64,000 bases of DNA from Gnetum montanum (taxonomy: Eukaryota > Streptophyta > Gnetopsida > Gnetales > Gnetaceae): contig MNCI01030970.1 of the NCBI GenBank assembly GCA_015680685.1, positions 190,987-254,986 of the forward strand, read 5' to 3'. Position numbers and translations under genes: made by a program. Shown here piece after piece: positions 11,671 to 22,775 of this stretch. The notes beneath the pieces were generated by a model. That model did not search any database and was not told the origin of the DNA. It worked only from the letters and a program-made list of their open reading frames with translations. Numbering within the stretch: position 1 is the stretch's first letter; each line of letters starts with the position of its first letter.

Positions 11671-13408
11671 GTTACTAACTTATAACTTTCTACCAATTGT
11701 GTTGTTGGAAGATATATTTGGTAGGACATATTTAGAATTTGAGAAACAAAAACAAAAATTCGCTAATCATGTTAGGTCCTATTGCATCCAAAGTTCAAAA
11801 ATAAAACTTTCAAAACCATTAATCTTTTATTTAATAAAAAGATTTTAATAAAAGCAGGCCTGTACTTAGGCTACCACACTCTTCTTTTGGTTAGAAAATT
11901 GTGAGTTTAATTCCTACTTCCACTTATACATTTGTCAACAATGGACTAGCCTAGTCTATGTGATTTATACCTCGAGTTGAGTTAGAATGACTTTCATTAA
12001 AAAACTAAATTGTGGGTTCTTGCTCTAATTGTAAGTGTAGCCTTCTAGTGGGATGCTTATTTTATGAATCACATTTACCTACCTTAGTCTCCCATATTTT
12101 ATGCGTGAGTTGAATAATGAATTTCAATAAAACCCCTATTTTTAATGAAAAATGAAGGCTTTTCAACGTGATTTTCTTAAACCTTTGAATAAAACCCTTA
12201 TTTTTAATATACAAGGAAATGAATAATCAAACCTTAAAGATTCATGCGGATGCTGTTGCTTGGAGATGTTGCCACAACCACGGTTCAACATTACTCCTAA
12301 ATAAATAAAGTAAAAAATACAAGTGCATACAAGAGATTATTAGCAGAATTTCTCATATATTCTCCCAATTTTGTAAAGTGAATTTTCCGTTTTTTCACCT
12401 TTTTCCAAAATTATAATTCTAATCCCTATATCAAATTTCTATGTTTTAGTTTCAGTATCAAACGTGTTTGAAAAAGCTTGCAGATTTATGTAACGGGCTT
12501 TTGCAGAAGATGTACACTGCGCCAGAAGAGCTACAAGAGCCAACGTTAGACGTGCTGCTTCAAAAATAATGAAACTTACATCATTTAGAGTTATTAGACA
12601 AACAAATATATATTATGAGTTTTGAAAACATTGCTGTGAAAAATAATAAAATATTATTATTTTCACAATGAACTCATTTGATGCTAAAATACATCCAGCG
12701 ACGATCATGATTTGGTTATTCCAACTATAGGAATGCAAGATGGATCAAATCATTGGGCTATGCAACCAGGGTTGACTGGAGGAGCTGGTTTGCTGATGGT
12801 CAAGTTGCTAAATGATTCGAAGGTTTCGGGCCCAACTGCTATATTTTTTCTGTGCTCAATGCCCAGTTATTAAATTTCATTGTCCATGTGCTAAATTCAG
12901 AGAAATCTACATCTTTGAATGTTTTTTGTGTTCATCAGCCGGGTAAGAAAATTTTACTGCCCAACTGCTAAATTTAGAAGAATCTCATCTCTGAATGTTT
13001 TGAAAATGGAGTGTTGCATTGCCTAGTCATTTGGTAAAGAAAAACAGAACGCTGTGTTTCCTAAGGAGTTGCAAAAGGAGATGAAAATGGGCCGATAGGT
13101 ATATAAGAAGTAGTAAATGTTTGACATGGCAGGTACCTAGTCATAGCAGATCCAACCCCAAATAAAAAGTTGGTTGGCTTGTAAGTTGAATTCAAGCAAG
13201 TTTTGCATGATGATTTTTGTGTCAATAGTAGTCTGCTCTTGATGGTTGTTGGCTGGCAGGCATCTTACTTTACTTTACAAGGTTACTCGCACAGCTGGTA
13301 GCCATGAGCCAAAGCAAGAGCCATTACTTACCTTTTTTAGTGCTTTGGATGGTTTATGAAAGATAAAAGATGAAAATTTTTATTAGTTCTGAATTGTTAC
13401 TTACCTTT
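11671..13408. other. Unassigned stretch with a short possible exon
   Basis: Mostly AT-rich with no recognisable domain. Around 12702-12872 (+) a frame stays open for about 55 codons and includes MQDGSNHWAMQPG and TGGAGLLMVKLLND; I do not recognise it. A degenerate two-copy repeat (gctaaatt..agaatct..ctttgaatgtttt) lies at about 12880-12930 and 12965-13000. Confidence 0.3.
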
Positions 13409-13545
13409 TGATGACCGGTAAGGTACCCCTACATCAACCATACAAATATGAGCATTCATGCATGATTCAGTCAAACTCCAAGGATTAAGTGCTTATGCAC
13501 TAACACAGAACAATGATGAGTTGTGCAATCATTGTCTTCCCAAGC
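13409..13545 (-). repeat. LTR U5 fragment, minus orientation
   Basis: tgatgaccgg followed by ccaaggattaagtgcttatg closely matches the U5 end of LTR-A' (9836 on). Only about 135 bases remain, with no primer site beside them. Confidence 0.65.
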
Positions 13546-13674
13546 TTATATAATGCACTCAGAGAATTCAATATCAAATAAAAATAGTTTGCTACCTAGT
13601 TCTTAAATATCAAGGAGTTGTTCCTGGAAATGCCATGTCCATGGAATATTCCCATTATAGCTCACATTGGTGAA

Positions 13675-13863
13675 GCTGCATGAACTTTCAATGATTCCTA
13701 GAGTAAGGAGGAGAAGATGAAGGCACTATTGGATGTCTTCTGTCTTCCACCAAAATTTTTAGCTATTGTAGGAAAACCACAACCACCTCAACCACTATGT
13801 GCTTCTAAAGCAAGAGAAGGTCCTTTGGAGCCTCAAGAGCCTCCACCGCCTAGGACTGTTTGA
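13675..13863 (+). pseudogene. C-terminal tail of the Athila-like extra ORF
   Basis: An open segment ends at a TGA at 13861-13863 and reads EEKMKALLDVFCLPPKFL, then a Pro-rich end (PQPPQPL, EPQEPPPPRTV). The same tail occurs at about 41.6-41.8 kb on the minus strand and partly at 44.3 kb on the plus strand, each time just before a 3' LTR. It is therefore the end of an ORF located between integrase and the 3' LTR. Function is unknown; Athila elements are known to have an env-like ORF at this place, but I see no membrane segment here. Confidence 0.55.
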
Positions 13864-13952
13864 TCTTCTTCATTGTCTTCATGCCATCAAAGGAATTTTG
13901 ATTATCAGTTTTGTCTTGATGTTCAATTTTACAGTCTTGAGCACCAAAATTT

Positions 13953-15002
13953 TGTAATGATTGTAAACTATACACTTGGCCATTTGGTTTTTATTATGTT
14001 GTTTGTGTGTTTATTTTGTTAGTTAACAATCTCATACCTTTTCAAATTTTGTAAAGAACTTGAGGATGCGTTTTAATTTAGTTGTGGAGGTATGATGAGT
14101 CACATGGTTTAGCATTGTCGATGAGATGTCATCGACATGACCTTATCAACAGGATCTCATCAACATGATTTCGTTGATGAGATCTCATCGACGTGATCTC
14201 ATTGATGTAGGGTTTAATCGGTTAACATGTACCTATGGATAGGGCACCTTATTTCACCTATAAATGTGCACCTACTTGTCACATTTATGGCACAAGTTAA
14301 ATAGTTTTAGTGAAGGTCTAGTAGTTTTTTCACTTCAAAGTTAAAATATTTTCGAAGTGCCTACAATAGGAGTTAAAGAGTATACAAATCTTTATTCGAG
14401 CACTGTTATACTTGAGCATTTTAGTGTGTGTGATAATAAAGATGAGCTTTTTGATCAATCCTTACAACACTTGGACTAGATTAATTGTTTCCTTAAGCAT
14501 TTAATATTTCATGTAATTTTCTTTAATGTTTTTAAGTAATTAAGTAATTAATTAATTAATAGTGATTAAATAGCAAACATAAGTACAACCACTTTGAGCA
14601 TACATCTAATGCTTGGTAATTCCAATAACACTTAACGTTTGGTAACCTAGTAGCGCTATACGTGTTTAGGATGTGTACAACAAATGTTTTGCTTATGGTA
14701 GGATTAGTTAAGTGTTAGCTAGTTGAAGATTAGTTTAACATTAAATTACTTTATTATTGATTCTTGATTCTTAGGTGACTTAGAACATAAAAGATAAAAT
14801 GATAAAAAGCATATGCCTTAGTTACAATTAATCATATACTTGCACTTCACAAGTGTAACTGGGAAGAAAACTATTACAATGGTTAGTTTCACCTCCTAGA
14901 CCAATAAGCTATGAAACCTAAAGTCTTTGGAATTCGATCAGATCACTGAGTAAACTCTAGTGATTCATATGGTTGGTTGTAGGGTATACCTGTTGCTCAT
15001 CA
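13953..15002 (+). repeat. LTR-C, probable 3' LTR, plus strand
   Basis: Starts tgtaatgattg, ends tgctcatca. It shows TGAGTCA at about 14097, the perfect palindrome gatgagatctcatc (14176-14189) among atc/gat repeats, TATAAAT (14259-14265) and the poly(A) stem (14388-14396, 14435-14443). The extra-ORF tail just upstream indicates a 3' LTR. No target duplication is found. Confidence 0.75.
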
Positions 15003-16635
15003 AGTAAGGTTTTAGTTAGTTTACTTTCAAAGAATTCTTTAATAACTAAGGAGAAATAGATATATGTTCCTAAGTATTGATCATATCACCCATTTTTAAC
15101 ATGGAACCATATGAATTACTTTTAATTGACATGGATTTTGCAATGTCTTCAATGAAACCATTACTATTTTAGGTGTAGCTATTCATACATTTTACATTTA
15201 TTTGGCCATTACTTTCAATTTATTTTCTTATGGTTAGTAATATATTTGTTATTACTTAGTCATTAAGAAAAGTTTAATAATTCCTTACTCATTGCTTTTT
15301 CTACTCATAAGTTTTCAATTAATGATTTTATTAAAAGAAACTTACTAATTATCAATGCCTTTATTTTTTTTTCCTTGGTTCTGAGTGGCATTTTGTTTAC
15401 TTTATTTTTTAATTATTAGAAGAGAAGAGGAAATGAAAAAGATTCATGAAACTTAAATGTTATGCAAAAGGGGAAGAGTAAGAGATGGAGTAATTTAATA
15501 TCAAATATTAAAAGGAAAAGGTTAAAAAATAATAAGATACTTTAAGCTTTCTACCTTTTATAAGAAGCTCCATCTATGCTCTTACATTATTCTTCTTTTC
15601 TAATTTTTTCTCTCTCCTATGTTCCCTACTCATCTTCATTGTAATTTGGAAAAAGGGACATACATCAATTCCTTTTCAATTCTCTTTGTTACTTCTTATT
15701 GGGGATATTAAGAGTAGTTGGTGTTATCATAGGTCCTCTTCAAGAATTCTTTCTATTAAAAAAGTTTTGTTGGTATTATCTTAGGTTCAAGATTTTCGTG
15801 ATTGATGATTTGTCAAAGTAATCTTCAAGAATTGAACTTAAGACATATTCTTATATATTGATTTTATTTTTAAAATTTTCTATATATTTTTATTATTTTA
15901 TAAAACTTGCTTAATACGGTATCTATGGGTTTTCAAATTTTAAAACTTTGATATCATGGTTATCATTTTTAATAAAGTACATGTTTAATTTGGTATTTAT
16001 AATTTTTAAATTACTAAAATTTAGATATCAAATTACCATATCTCCTTTTGTTATATTAAAATATTTTTATTAAATAAAATATGCTTGTGATTTAATGTTT
16101 TTATATTTTGTTTAGAATATAATAACTTAAATATTAAAACAACCATAATTTGTTCTATTACTTTATCTCTTTTTGAGTTATTTTACCAATATGAGAGATA
16201 CCCTAGGCTATAGTATCTTAAAATGTATTTTAGAGGTATTGGTTGATTATTTGTTATGTGATTCAAATTTATGCATCAACATTTATTATGATGTTGGAAG
16301 GAGGATCAATAAAACTATTAAAAATACTAAAGCATTGCATTTTGTTTTACCTATTCCATTGTTTTTTTTATCGTATTATTACTCTTACCATGAATATCTT
16401 ACATCATCATGATATGTCACTATCATCATGGTAACATGATTAGTTAAGTGGAAATTGATTTACATTTGTTAAGTTATGCTATTAACCATTTGATAAAGAT
16501 TATGCTTAGTTATAATGATTTATTTATAAGACACATTTTTTTACACATCTTACATAGTCATCATATGGTAAACATGAAATCATCATTATTAGTTCCATTT
16601 CTTGTCTTGTCTAGTTGTAAGGTTACTAATACATC
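15003..16635. other. AT-rich stretch without recognisable genes
   Basis: Long A/T runs. The small open frames at 16173-16434 have low-complexity Ile/Leu/Tyr-rich translations without family features. The target site of the Tat-like element lies at its right end. Confidence 0.5.
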
Positions 16636-16640
16636 GTATG
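16636..16640. other. Target-site duplication, left copy (gtatg)
   Basis: The five bases before the 5' LTR equal the five bases after the 3' LTR (33725-33729). This is direct evidence of one integration event and fixes both element ends. Confidence 0.95.
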
Positions 16641-18170
16641 TGAAACACCGTGGAAATTGCGAGTCGGCCTCAGGCAAAGATTTGTGATTCGGGCAAGAGT
16701 ACATGACAGAATTCCAGAAAGAAGAACAAGAAAGGGCAAGGCAAGGAGGCACGCGGCATCAAGACTTTGGTTTCCCTTCGCAGATTTCTTATCTCACTAT
16801 GTTTCCATATTTACGCTATAGCATGCAGCGTAGCGTAATGATGCTCAGTGAAACGCAGTCTGACATTAGAAGGCAGTTTACTTTAGACGATTTGGCAAAG
16901 ACTAAGGCTTAAATAGTGTAATATGCGACTTCTTGTGTATTTTGGCTAAGTCTTTTGTCCAATGCCGAGTTTACGCTCAGTACGCACGGTAGTGTAATGA
17001 GCGTCGAAAAAGTTAAAGAGAGATCAACGACACACAGTAGATCGGGGCTTTTCTTTTTTCTACATATTGGCTGCCTTACGCCCTTTACGCAACGCAGCGT
17101 GTGTCACCGTAAGTCATCATCAAAATAATCATTGCTTACGCTTCACTACGCACGGCAGCGTAAATGAGCATAAAGCAGCTTGAATCTATTGTCTTCACAC
17201 TTTATTACGCTCTTGTACGCAACGCAATGTGTACGAGCGTAATGTAGCCCAAAATCAACGGAGACATGCCCGACCCACATTCGTCACTCACACGTACAAT
17301 ACGTAGATGCGCGTATTGTGCGTAGGTACGGATTTCAACACAAGGATGTTCAAGCCAATGATCTTCTGAAAAGTTTGAAACACGTGTCATCACAACTGTG
17401 CCTTCTCCACATATCGTCAAACCTATAACTATCCCAGTTGGCGAAGAAAAGAGTACGACAACAAAGGACAATAACAGAGAGACAGAGACAGGAGGTACTT
17501 GGCTTGAGCATTGGCAGTAAGAGCGATTACCCCTTTGGCGAAGATACAACTTTCTCCATTGGCGATTATCGGCAGTTCCAAGCAAAGACTACCTAAGGTA
17601 AAAGGAGCAGATCAGAGATCTAGAGATCATTTGGTGTGGTTTGTGAGTTTCTACTGATCAGAAGCAGTTGATCAATAGACGTTAGAACTTGACCTTTCTT
17701 GCATCCCTTCTCCGGCCTACAAGGTAGATCGGATTCTATTCTGCACTTCTGCTCAGATAGTGTGCTTGTTTCTTGTTGCTTTGTGTTTGCTTTATACAAA
17801 ACAATCGGGGTCTCCCCAATGTAACTTGAATATACAAAATACTTGTTTTCCCGGGTCAAACTATAGATCTTGCAATCACGCGTTTCTCTCGTGTCTGATT
17901 CCTGTTGTCGTGTTAACGCTATCATCGTCGTTACCATTCATCTACATCACTTTTCTCTCGTTTCGTGACTCGCCGAATCATATCGTTCCATGAAATATTT
18001 GTAATCTTCATCGATTTACTGATTAGTAAGTCCCTGTCTGATCGACAAGACCGTTCAGGGCACCGTGGATTCGTTTTTCTAGCATAGCCCTCACGCGGAT
18101 CCGTGGTTAAAACTGTGTACATAGGATTTTGTTTGGTATTTTCCAACTACCGACATTTTCTGCCGTTACA
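16641..18170 (+). repeat. 5' LTR of the Tat-like element
   Basis: 1530 bp, tgaaacacc...ccgttaca, a close match to 32209-33724. U3 (about 16811-17245) holds a series of ttacgc...gcgtaa dyads. A G-box core cacgtg lies at about 17381. The TATA box of the 3' LTR (cctataaata) reads cctataacta here (17421-17432), so this promoter may be weakened. An open frame on the minus strand (17585-17205) is not supported as a gene. Confidence 0.92.
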
Positions 18171-18176
18171 GTTTTC

Positions 18177-18194
18177 TGGCGCTAGAAGGAGGGC
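18177..18194 (+). promoter_or_regulatory. Primer-binding site of the Tat-like element
   Basis: Six bases after the LTR the sequence reads tggcgctagaaggagggc. TGG is the expected complement of a tRNA CCA end. The sequence differs from the tRNA-Asp-type site used by the Athila-like elements here; I do not assign the tRNA. Confidence 0.7.
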
Positions 18195-18414
18195 CTGAAC
18201 CTCCGCTCTGTATTTTTTCGGGTAGCCCTGTTAGCGATTTATACCCAAAACCATAAACGTAATACCTCTAGGGAATTTTACGGCAAATCGCGTGGTGTAG
18301 ATCGGTCACGGGAACGATTCCTCTAGAATCCTACAGGGTAGAAAGTCTATTTACGATCTTTTTGTCAGCCGCATATTAGATCTGGCCATTTGTCACAGCT
18401 AATCCACTCGATCA

Positions 18415-20640
18415 ATGGATTCCGTATACACAACCACAACCACCATGGTCGCCGCTGATGTGGGTACCGCATCTGTGAACCCTATCGCTGTCACCAGGCC
18501 AGCTACTAGTGCAGCGGGACCGCAGGGACCATCGCGTAGGTCATTGAGACCATAGGGCAAAGACCCTGTTTTCATGGTCATGACCCCTGAAGAATACAAC
18601 TTCATCTGCATTAAGATCCAGGCAAAGCTTGCCCTTAGCCGAGTTGAGATCGAAGCAAAAAGAAACTTTGAGATGATTCATTGAGGAGGTCACGATTTCA
18701 TCCCAACAACTTATAACATCATCCCTTTGACCGAACACCAACATGAAATTATAACATAGTTGGTCATGGACAAGGGTCAAGCTTCACGGGCTATGTTGAA
18801 GCCCCAGAATGGAGAGGAGGAAGAGGATGAATTGGCAGCCCAGTCTAAACACTCGTTCCATACTCTGAGCCCCCACACGTACATAAATCCCTTTTTTCCT
18901 TTCAACGGAGAGGCCGCTCCTCTTGACCCAACCATGACCATGCAGACGCATTTCCCTATCATTCCACAAGCCATTGCGCAGCCATCCGGGCTGCAAACGC
19001 AAATACCCCACAACAACATGAGGGCGGTTTCATCGCCAAGTGTTCTCAACATTCCGACGGTGGTTCCAGCATCCACCGTGCCACATTTTACCCTGTAGAT
19101 CCAACCCCAAACTATGTCCACAACTCGCCCGATCCAGGCTTTGTCGCTGCCGCCTCCTCCAACCCGATAGATCACCACCGTCGTGCAACCACAGATGCCT
19201 GTCCAACAGCCTACCGTGAGTCAGTGGACCTACCCCGCGGCACAACACAGCCAGTCTGCGGTATACGATGTGCAACCCTCGGTGGCACCCGCAACGCATG
19301 TTTCACAGATGGTTCCACAATATCCTCATCATTATCCTGCGCAGCAGATGGCGACTAACCTCTCTTTCCAAACTGGTGGGTGATGGTCTTCATAGGCCCC
19401 CCTGCCTGCAGGGATTCCCGCCCCACCATCTACCGGCCAAACCATCCCACTGTTTCCACTGCCTGGCACAACTTTTCTAGGTCAGCCCCCTGCTCCTCCT
19501 GCACAGGCACCTTCAGCAACGGGTCTGGATCAAGCCTTTCTACTTATTCAAACCCTCACCGAGGAGGTTAGGCGTCTTAAGGCTGCTAGGTCAGACACGG
19601 TACAGATCATGGATTTTTACCAAGATGATCCTATCAGCTCAGCGGTCCCTATGTTGTCGTTGCCAACAGTGATGTCCTTGCCTTATTTTACCAAGTATAA
19701 TGGGGAGGGGGATCCTAACGCTCACTTGGTCACCTTTAGATCTGAATCCTTGTTGCTGCAACAGTGGCCTCATACGATCATCTGCGTCTTTGCTATGTCG
19801 TTGACAAGGAAAGCTCTAGACTGTTATCGGGCCCTCCCACGCTCTTCCATCTCAACCTTGGAAGAGCTTCTGACACAATTTGTGAACCGCTTTAAATACA
19901 ACTTAAAGCTGACAGTCACGTTGGATCAGCTCATGGAAGTGAAACAAGACTCGCTCGAACCAGTCCAGAGGTTCATACAGCGTTGGAATGCTACCTTGAA
20001 TGAAATCTGTGAGCCAATCGCGGATTCAAATCTACTAGCTATATTCAAAGGAGTAGTCAATGACTTTATTAAGTCAAAGTTATACTATCTTTCCCCCAGC
20101 TCTTTACATTAGGCCTTTGCTCAAGTTAGAAGCATCCAAGATGCTGCGGAGGCCAGCAAAGACCCGGCCTATGTCGCCCACAGGAACGCTCACAACAAGG
20201 GCAAAGACAAAGGTAAGGCAACAACAATGACAGTAGTTGCGCTAATTGAGGGTGCAAAGAACAAGAACAAGAAGGCACCTACGGCGCCTCCTAAGGCTAC
20301 AGCTGGTGCAGGAACCAGCCAAGACACGGCAGCTCCTGAAAACGCCCCCTAGCCAAAACCAAACTTTGAGCGTAAAGATCACTCAAAGTACACGGCCCTA
20401 CCTGTAAAGCATTTAGAACTGTTGAAAAAACTGTTAGGGGTAGGGCACATTCAACCTAAGAAGGTGTTCGAGGAAGCTCTGAAGTGGCACAGACGTCATT
20501 GTGAACTGCTGAAGAACCCTTCTTTAGCCTTACCTAATGAACCACCAGTTCCAAGATCTTTCAGGCTGGACCGTTTTTGTGACTCCCAGCAGCTGTGTGG
20601 TCACGATACGGATTACTGCTAGGCGTTGAAAGACGACATT
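18415..20640 (+). pseudogene. gag of the Tat-like element
   Basis: ATG at 18415 opens a Thr/Ala-rich start that meets TAG at about 18552. A Pro/Gln-rich linker follows (18760-19380, other frames). 19609-20112 is the clear retrotransposon-gag domain (YFTKYNGEGDPNAHLVTF, DCYRALPRSSIS, VKQDSLEPVQRFIQRW). A Lys/Ala-rich basic stretch (about 20160-20340) leads to 20422-20622, which ends in a Cys/His segment (LCGHDTDYC) before a TAG and the helix ALKDDIQRML. Stops at about 18552, 19096, 20110, 20350 and 20620 break the frame. Gag would assemble the particle and bind RNA through the Cys/His part. Confidence 0.8.
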
Positions 20641-21390
20641 CAACGTATGTTGGATGATGGTTTACTCAAGTTAGATAGCAGTAACCCGATGCACCCAGAA
20701 AACCAAACATTGCATGTATATAAGGACTCGTTGAATGCAAGCGATGCTCCTTATACAATCAATGTGGTGAGTACGGACAGTGAGAGGACGGGACCACCAA
20801 AATAGCCTTTTGTTTTGCGTGTGCCTGCCAGCTCACAAAGGGGGGCAACCATTTCATCGGCAGCCAGTGGTGTCCCCAGGCCGCCTTTCATTATACGGGC
20901 ACCTTCTCAGATACACCATCAGTCATGCAACAACAGATAAGCCGCGGCTTCGTCCGTGCCCACGCCTGGGGTGCCCTTCATTATCAAGGTGCTAAAACCA
21001 TAAGCTGCTCCTCTCACACAGGGGTAGACCTCTTACCAGAACAGCCAACCATCACCTCCCAAGCGAAAGGGAGAGGACATACCTATTAACGCAACGAAAG
21101 ACCATTCTACGCTCGGCTTCCCTAAGCCTAGGCCCTTGGCCTCTACGCCTTCGTCTCTGCCTCAGAAATAGGATAAAGGCGCAGAAACGCAGCCACCTTC
21201 TCTTGGCAAGAAAGAGAACAACCCTTTGACCGACACTGTCCTACCTCGAGAGATTCGTCTCTTGGGTTGGATGGAAGAGGACAAGGGAGACAAACAACCT
21301 AGCCGAGAGAAGGACCTCCTCGACGCATTTACGCAAGTCAAATAGGCTCTCAAACAAAAAAACACAACCCTAAGCCTTTATGACCTGCTT

Positions 21391-22152
21391 ATGACATCTC
21401 GAGAACACCATGAGGCTATGGTTCGCATGCTGACATCCATATCAATGGATGAAAGCTTGCCAACGGAGGAGGAAGCGATACATGTTGTCATGTTTCCTTC
21501 TGAAGCTGAGCAACCTACGCCTACCTCGCTGACCTTTCACAATGAGTCTATCAAAGATGATCCTGAGAAGGGTCAGGTCACAACTGAACCTATGTTCATC
21601 ACCATCAGGGTTGGTCAATACCGGATCCAGAGGGTACACGTGGATGATGGCGCAGCTACAAACGTCATCCCCTATTCCATCGTGGATAGGGTGGGTCTGG
21701 TCGACCAGATCATTCCCATGACGACAACCTACGTAAAGTCGTTCAATGGAGCAAGGGTTCAAGTCAAGGGGACGGTGTGTATCGAGTTTGTGGTAGGGAA
21801 GCAATTCCCAATGGATGCCACATTCTTAGTCGTCGAGGAGATGCCTGGCTTCAACTTGATCCTAGGGAGGTCCTGGTTAGCCCAGCTGAGGGCGGTTTCA
21901 TCACCAATACATCAAGAAATACACCTACCTTACGCAGGAGGGGAGGTCGTAATACGCGGCGATGAAACCACCTCCAGAACTGTCAACAACATTGAGGAAG
22001 AGCGGGGTTCAGAGATAGAAACCTCGGATGATCAGACCAATCTCCAAATCCCTCAAAAAACCGAAACCAATGATGACAGTTCAGCCTGCGCCAACCTACC
22101 ATTTCAGGATGGTGGCGTGGAGGAGTTAGACCGTAAGCCCCTCCGCCCTTAA
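21391..22152 (+). CDS. Protease (retropepsin) region of the Tat-like element
   Basis: A 253-codon open frame, TAA at its end. Residues about 84-91 read VDDGAATN, the active-site loop (the usual D-T/S-G-A appears as D-D-G-A). Later come FNLILGRSWLAQL and SSPIHQEIHLP, the ILGR region of plant gypsy proteases; SSPIHQEIH is shared with the minus-strand element at 48.4 kb. The first 60 residues are acidic and probably linker. In an intact element PR is part of Gag-Pro(-Pol); here it is cut off from gag and pol by stops and by the inserted antisense gene. Fold assignment is firm, activity doubtful because of the changed loop. Confidence 0.75.
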   Translation: MTSREHHEAMVRMLTSISMDESLPTEEEAIHVVMFPSEAEQPTPTSLTFHNESIKDDPEKGQVTTEPMFITIRVGQYRIQRVHVDDGAATNVIPYSIVDRVGLVDQIIPMTTTYVKSFNGARVQVKGTVCIEFVVGKQFPMDATFLVVEEMPGFNLILGRSWLAQLRAVSSPIHQEIHLPYAGGEVVIRGDETTSRTVNNIEEERGSEIETSDDQTNLQIPQKTETNDDSSACANLPFQDGGVEELDRKPLRP

Positions 22153-22199
22153 GCAGCATTGAACATAAAGGCCATTAAGAAACAATTGCAAATTAGCGG

Positions 22200-22775
22200 T
22201 TGAACTGAACGACATTTACACACATTGTCATGTTTGTTAACAATTATCGCAGTTTACGCTTAGCATTTCGTTTTCGCTTAATGCATATTTACGCCATAGA
22301 AATTTTCAATGTTTACGCTTGGCATTCCTTCTTTACGCTGTTACATTCTTGTTATGTACGCATTCACGTCTTTTGATCACTTTAGCCCAAATACGCAAAA
22401 ACAACAAAAAATATACACTACCACCAATTACGCTTTCTACATTATGCAGAGGGCCCACAACGGCCTTAAACTAGTTGCGGCCCGCAATGGCCTAAAACTA
22501 GCCATGGCCCACAATGGCCTAAAACTAACTTCCAGATTACGCAAATGCTCATGACGGCCCGCAATGGCCTAAAACTAGTAATTCCACTCCATTGTAGCAT
22601 AACTTAGGCGAAACCGTTAACAACTACGCTTACACTTTGTAGATAAAAACGCAAAAGACACAAAGACAAAAAATATATATAACACTTAAAATTGTCACAA
22701 AATCTTATCGCTAGTCTTTCAGTCATCCCAGTAATCATTGTTGACAACAATCAATAAAACCATGCGTAATCACAA
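22200..22775. repeat. Short tandem repeats between PR and the antisense gene
   Basis: At about 22447-22580 the block ggcccacaatggcctaaaac recurs about four times with small changes. Flanking DNA has many ttacgc/tacgct words, as in the LTR. The cctaaaacta core resembles the cgtaaaactggc core of the array after integrase. No coding is seen. Confidence 0.7.

Noticed and set aside
10617-15002. LTR-B and LTR-C as the LTR pair of one element
   Set aside because: Same orientation, but their U3 blocks differ strongly, no primer site follows B and no target duplication is found.
15003-16635. Host gene exons in the AT-rich stretch
   Set aside because: Frames are short and Ile/Leu/Tyr-rich as expected from base composition; no splice-linked reading was found.
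17205-18146. Minus-strand frames in the Tat-like LTR, repeated in the 3' LTR (33174-33491)
   Set aside because: They occur in both LTRs only because the LTR is duplicated; no domain, and the frame lies across the R/U5 region.
18777-19299. Open frames on the minus strand opposite gag (133 and 89 codons)
   Set aside because: They lie opposite the Pro/Gln-rich gag linker and are Gly/Ser/Trp-rich shadows without domains.
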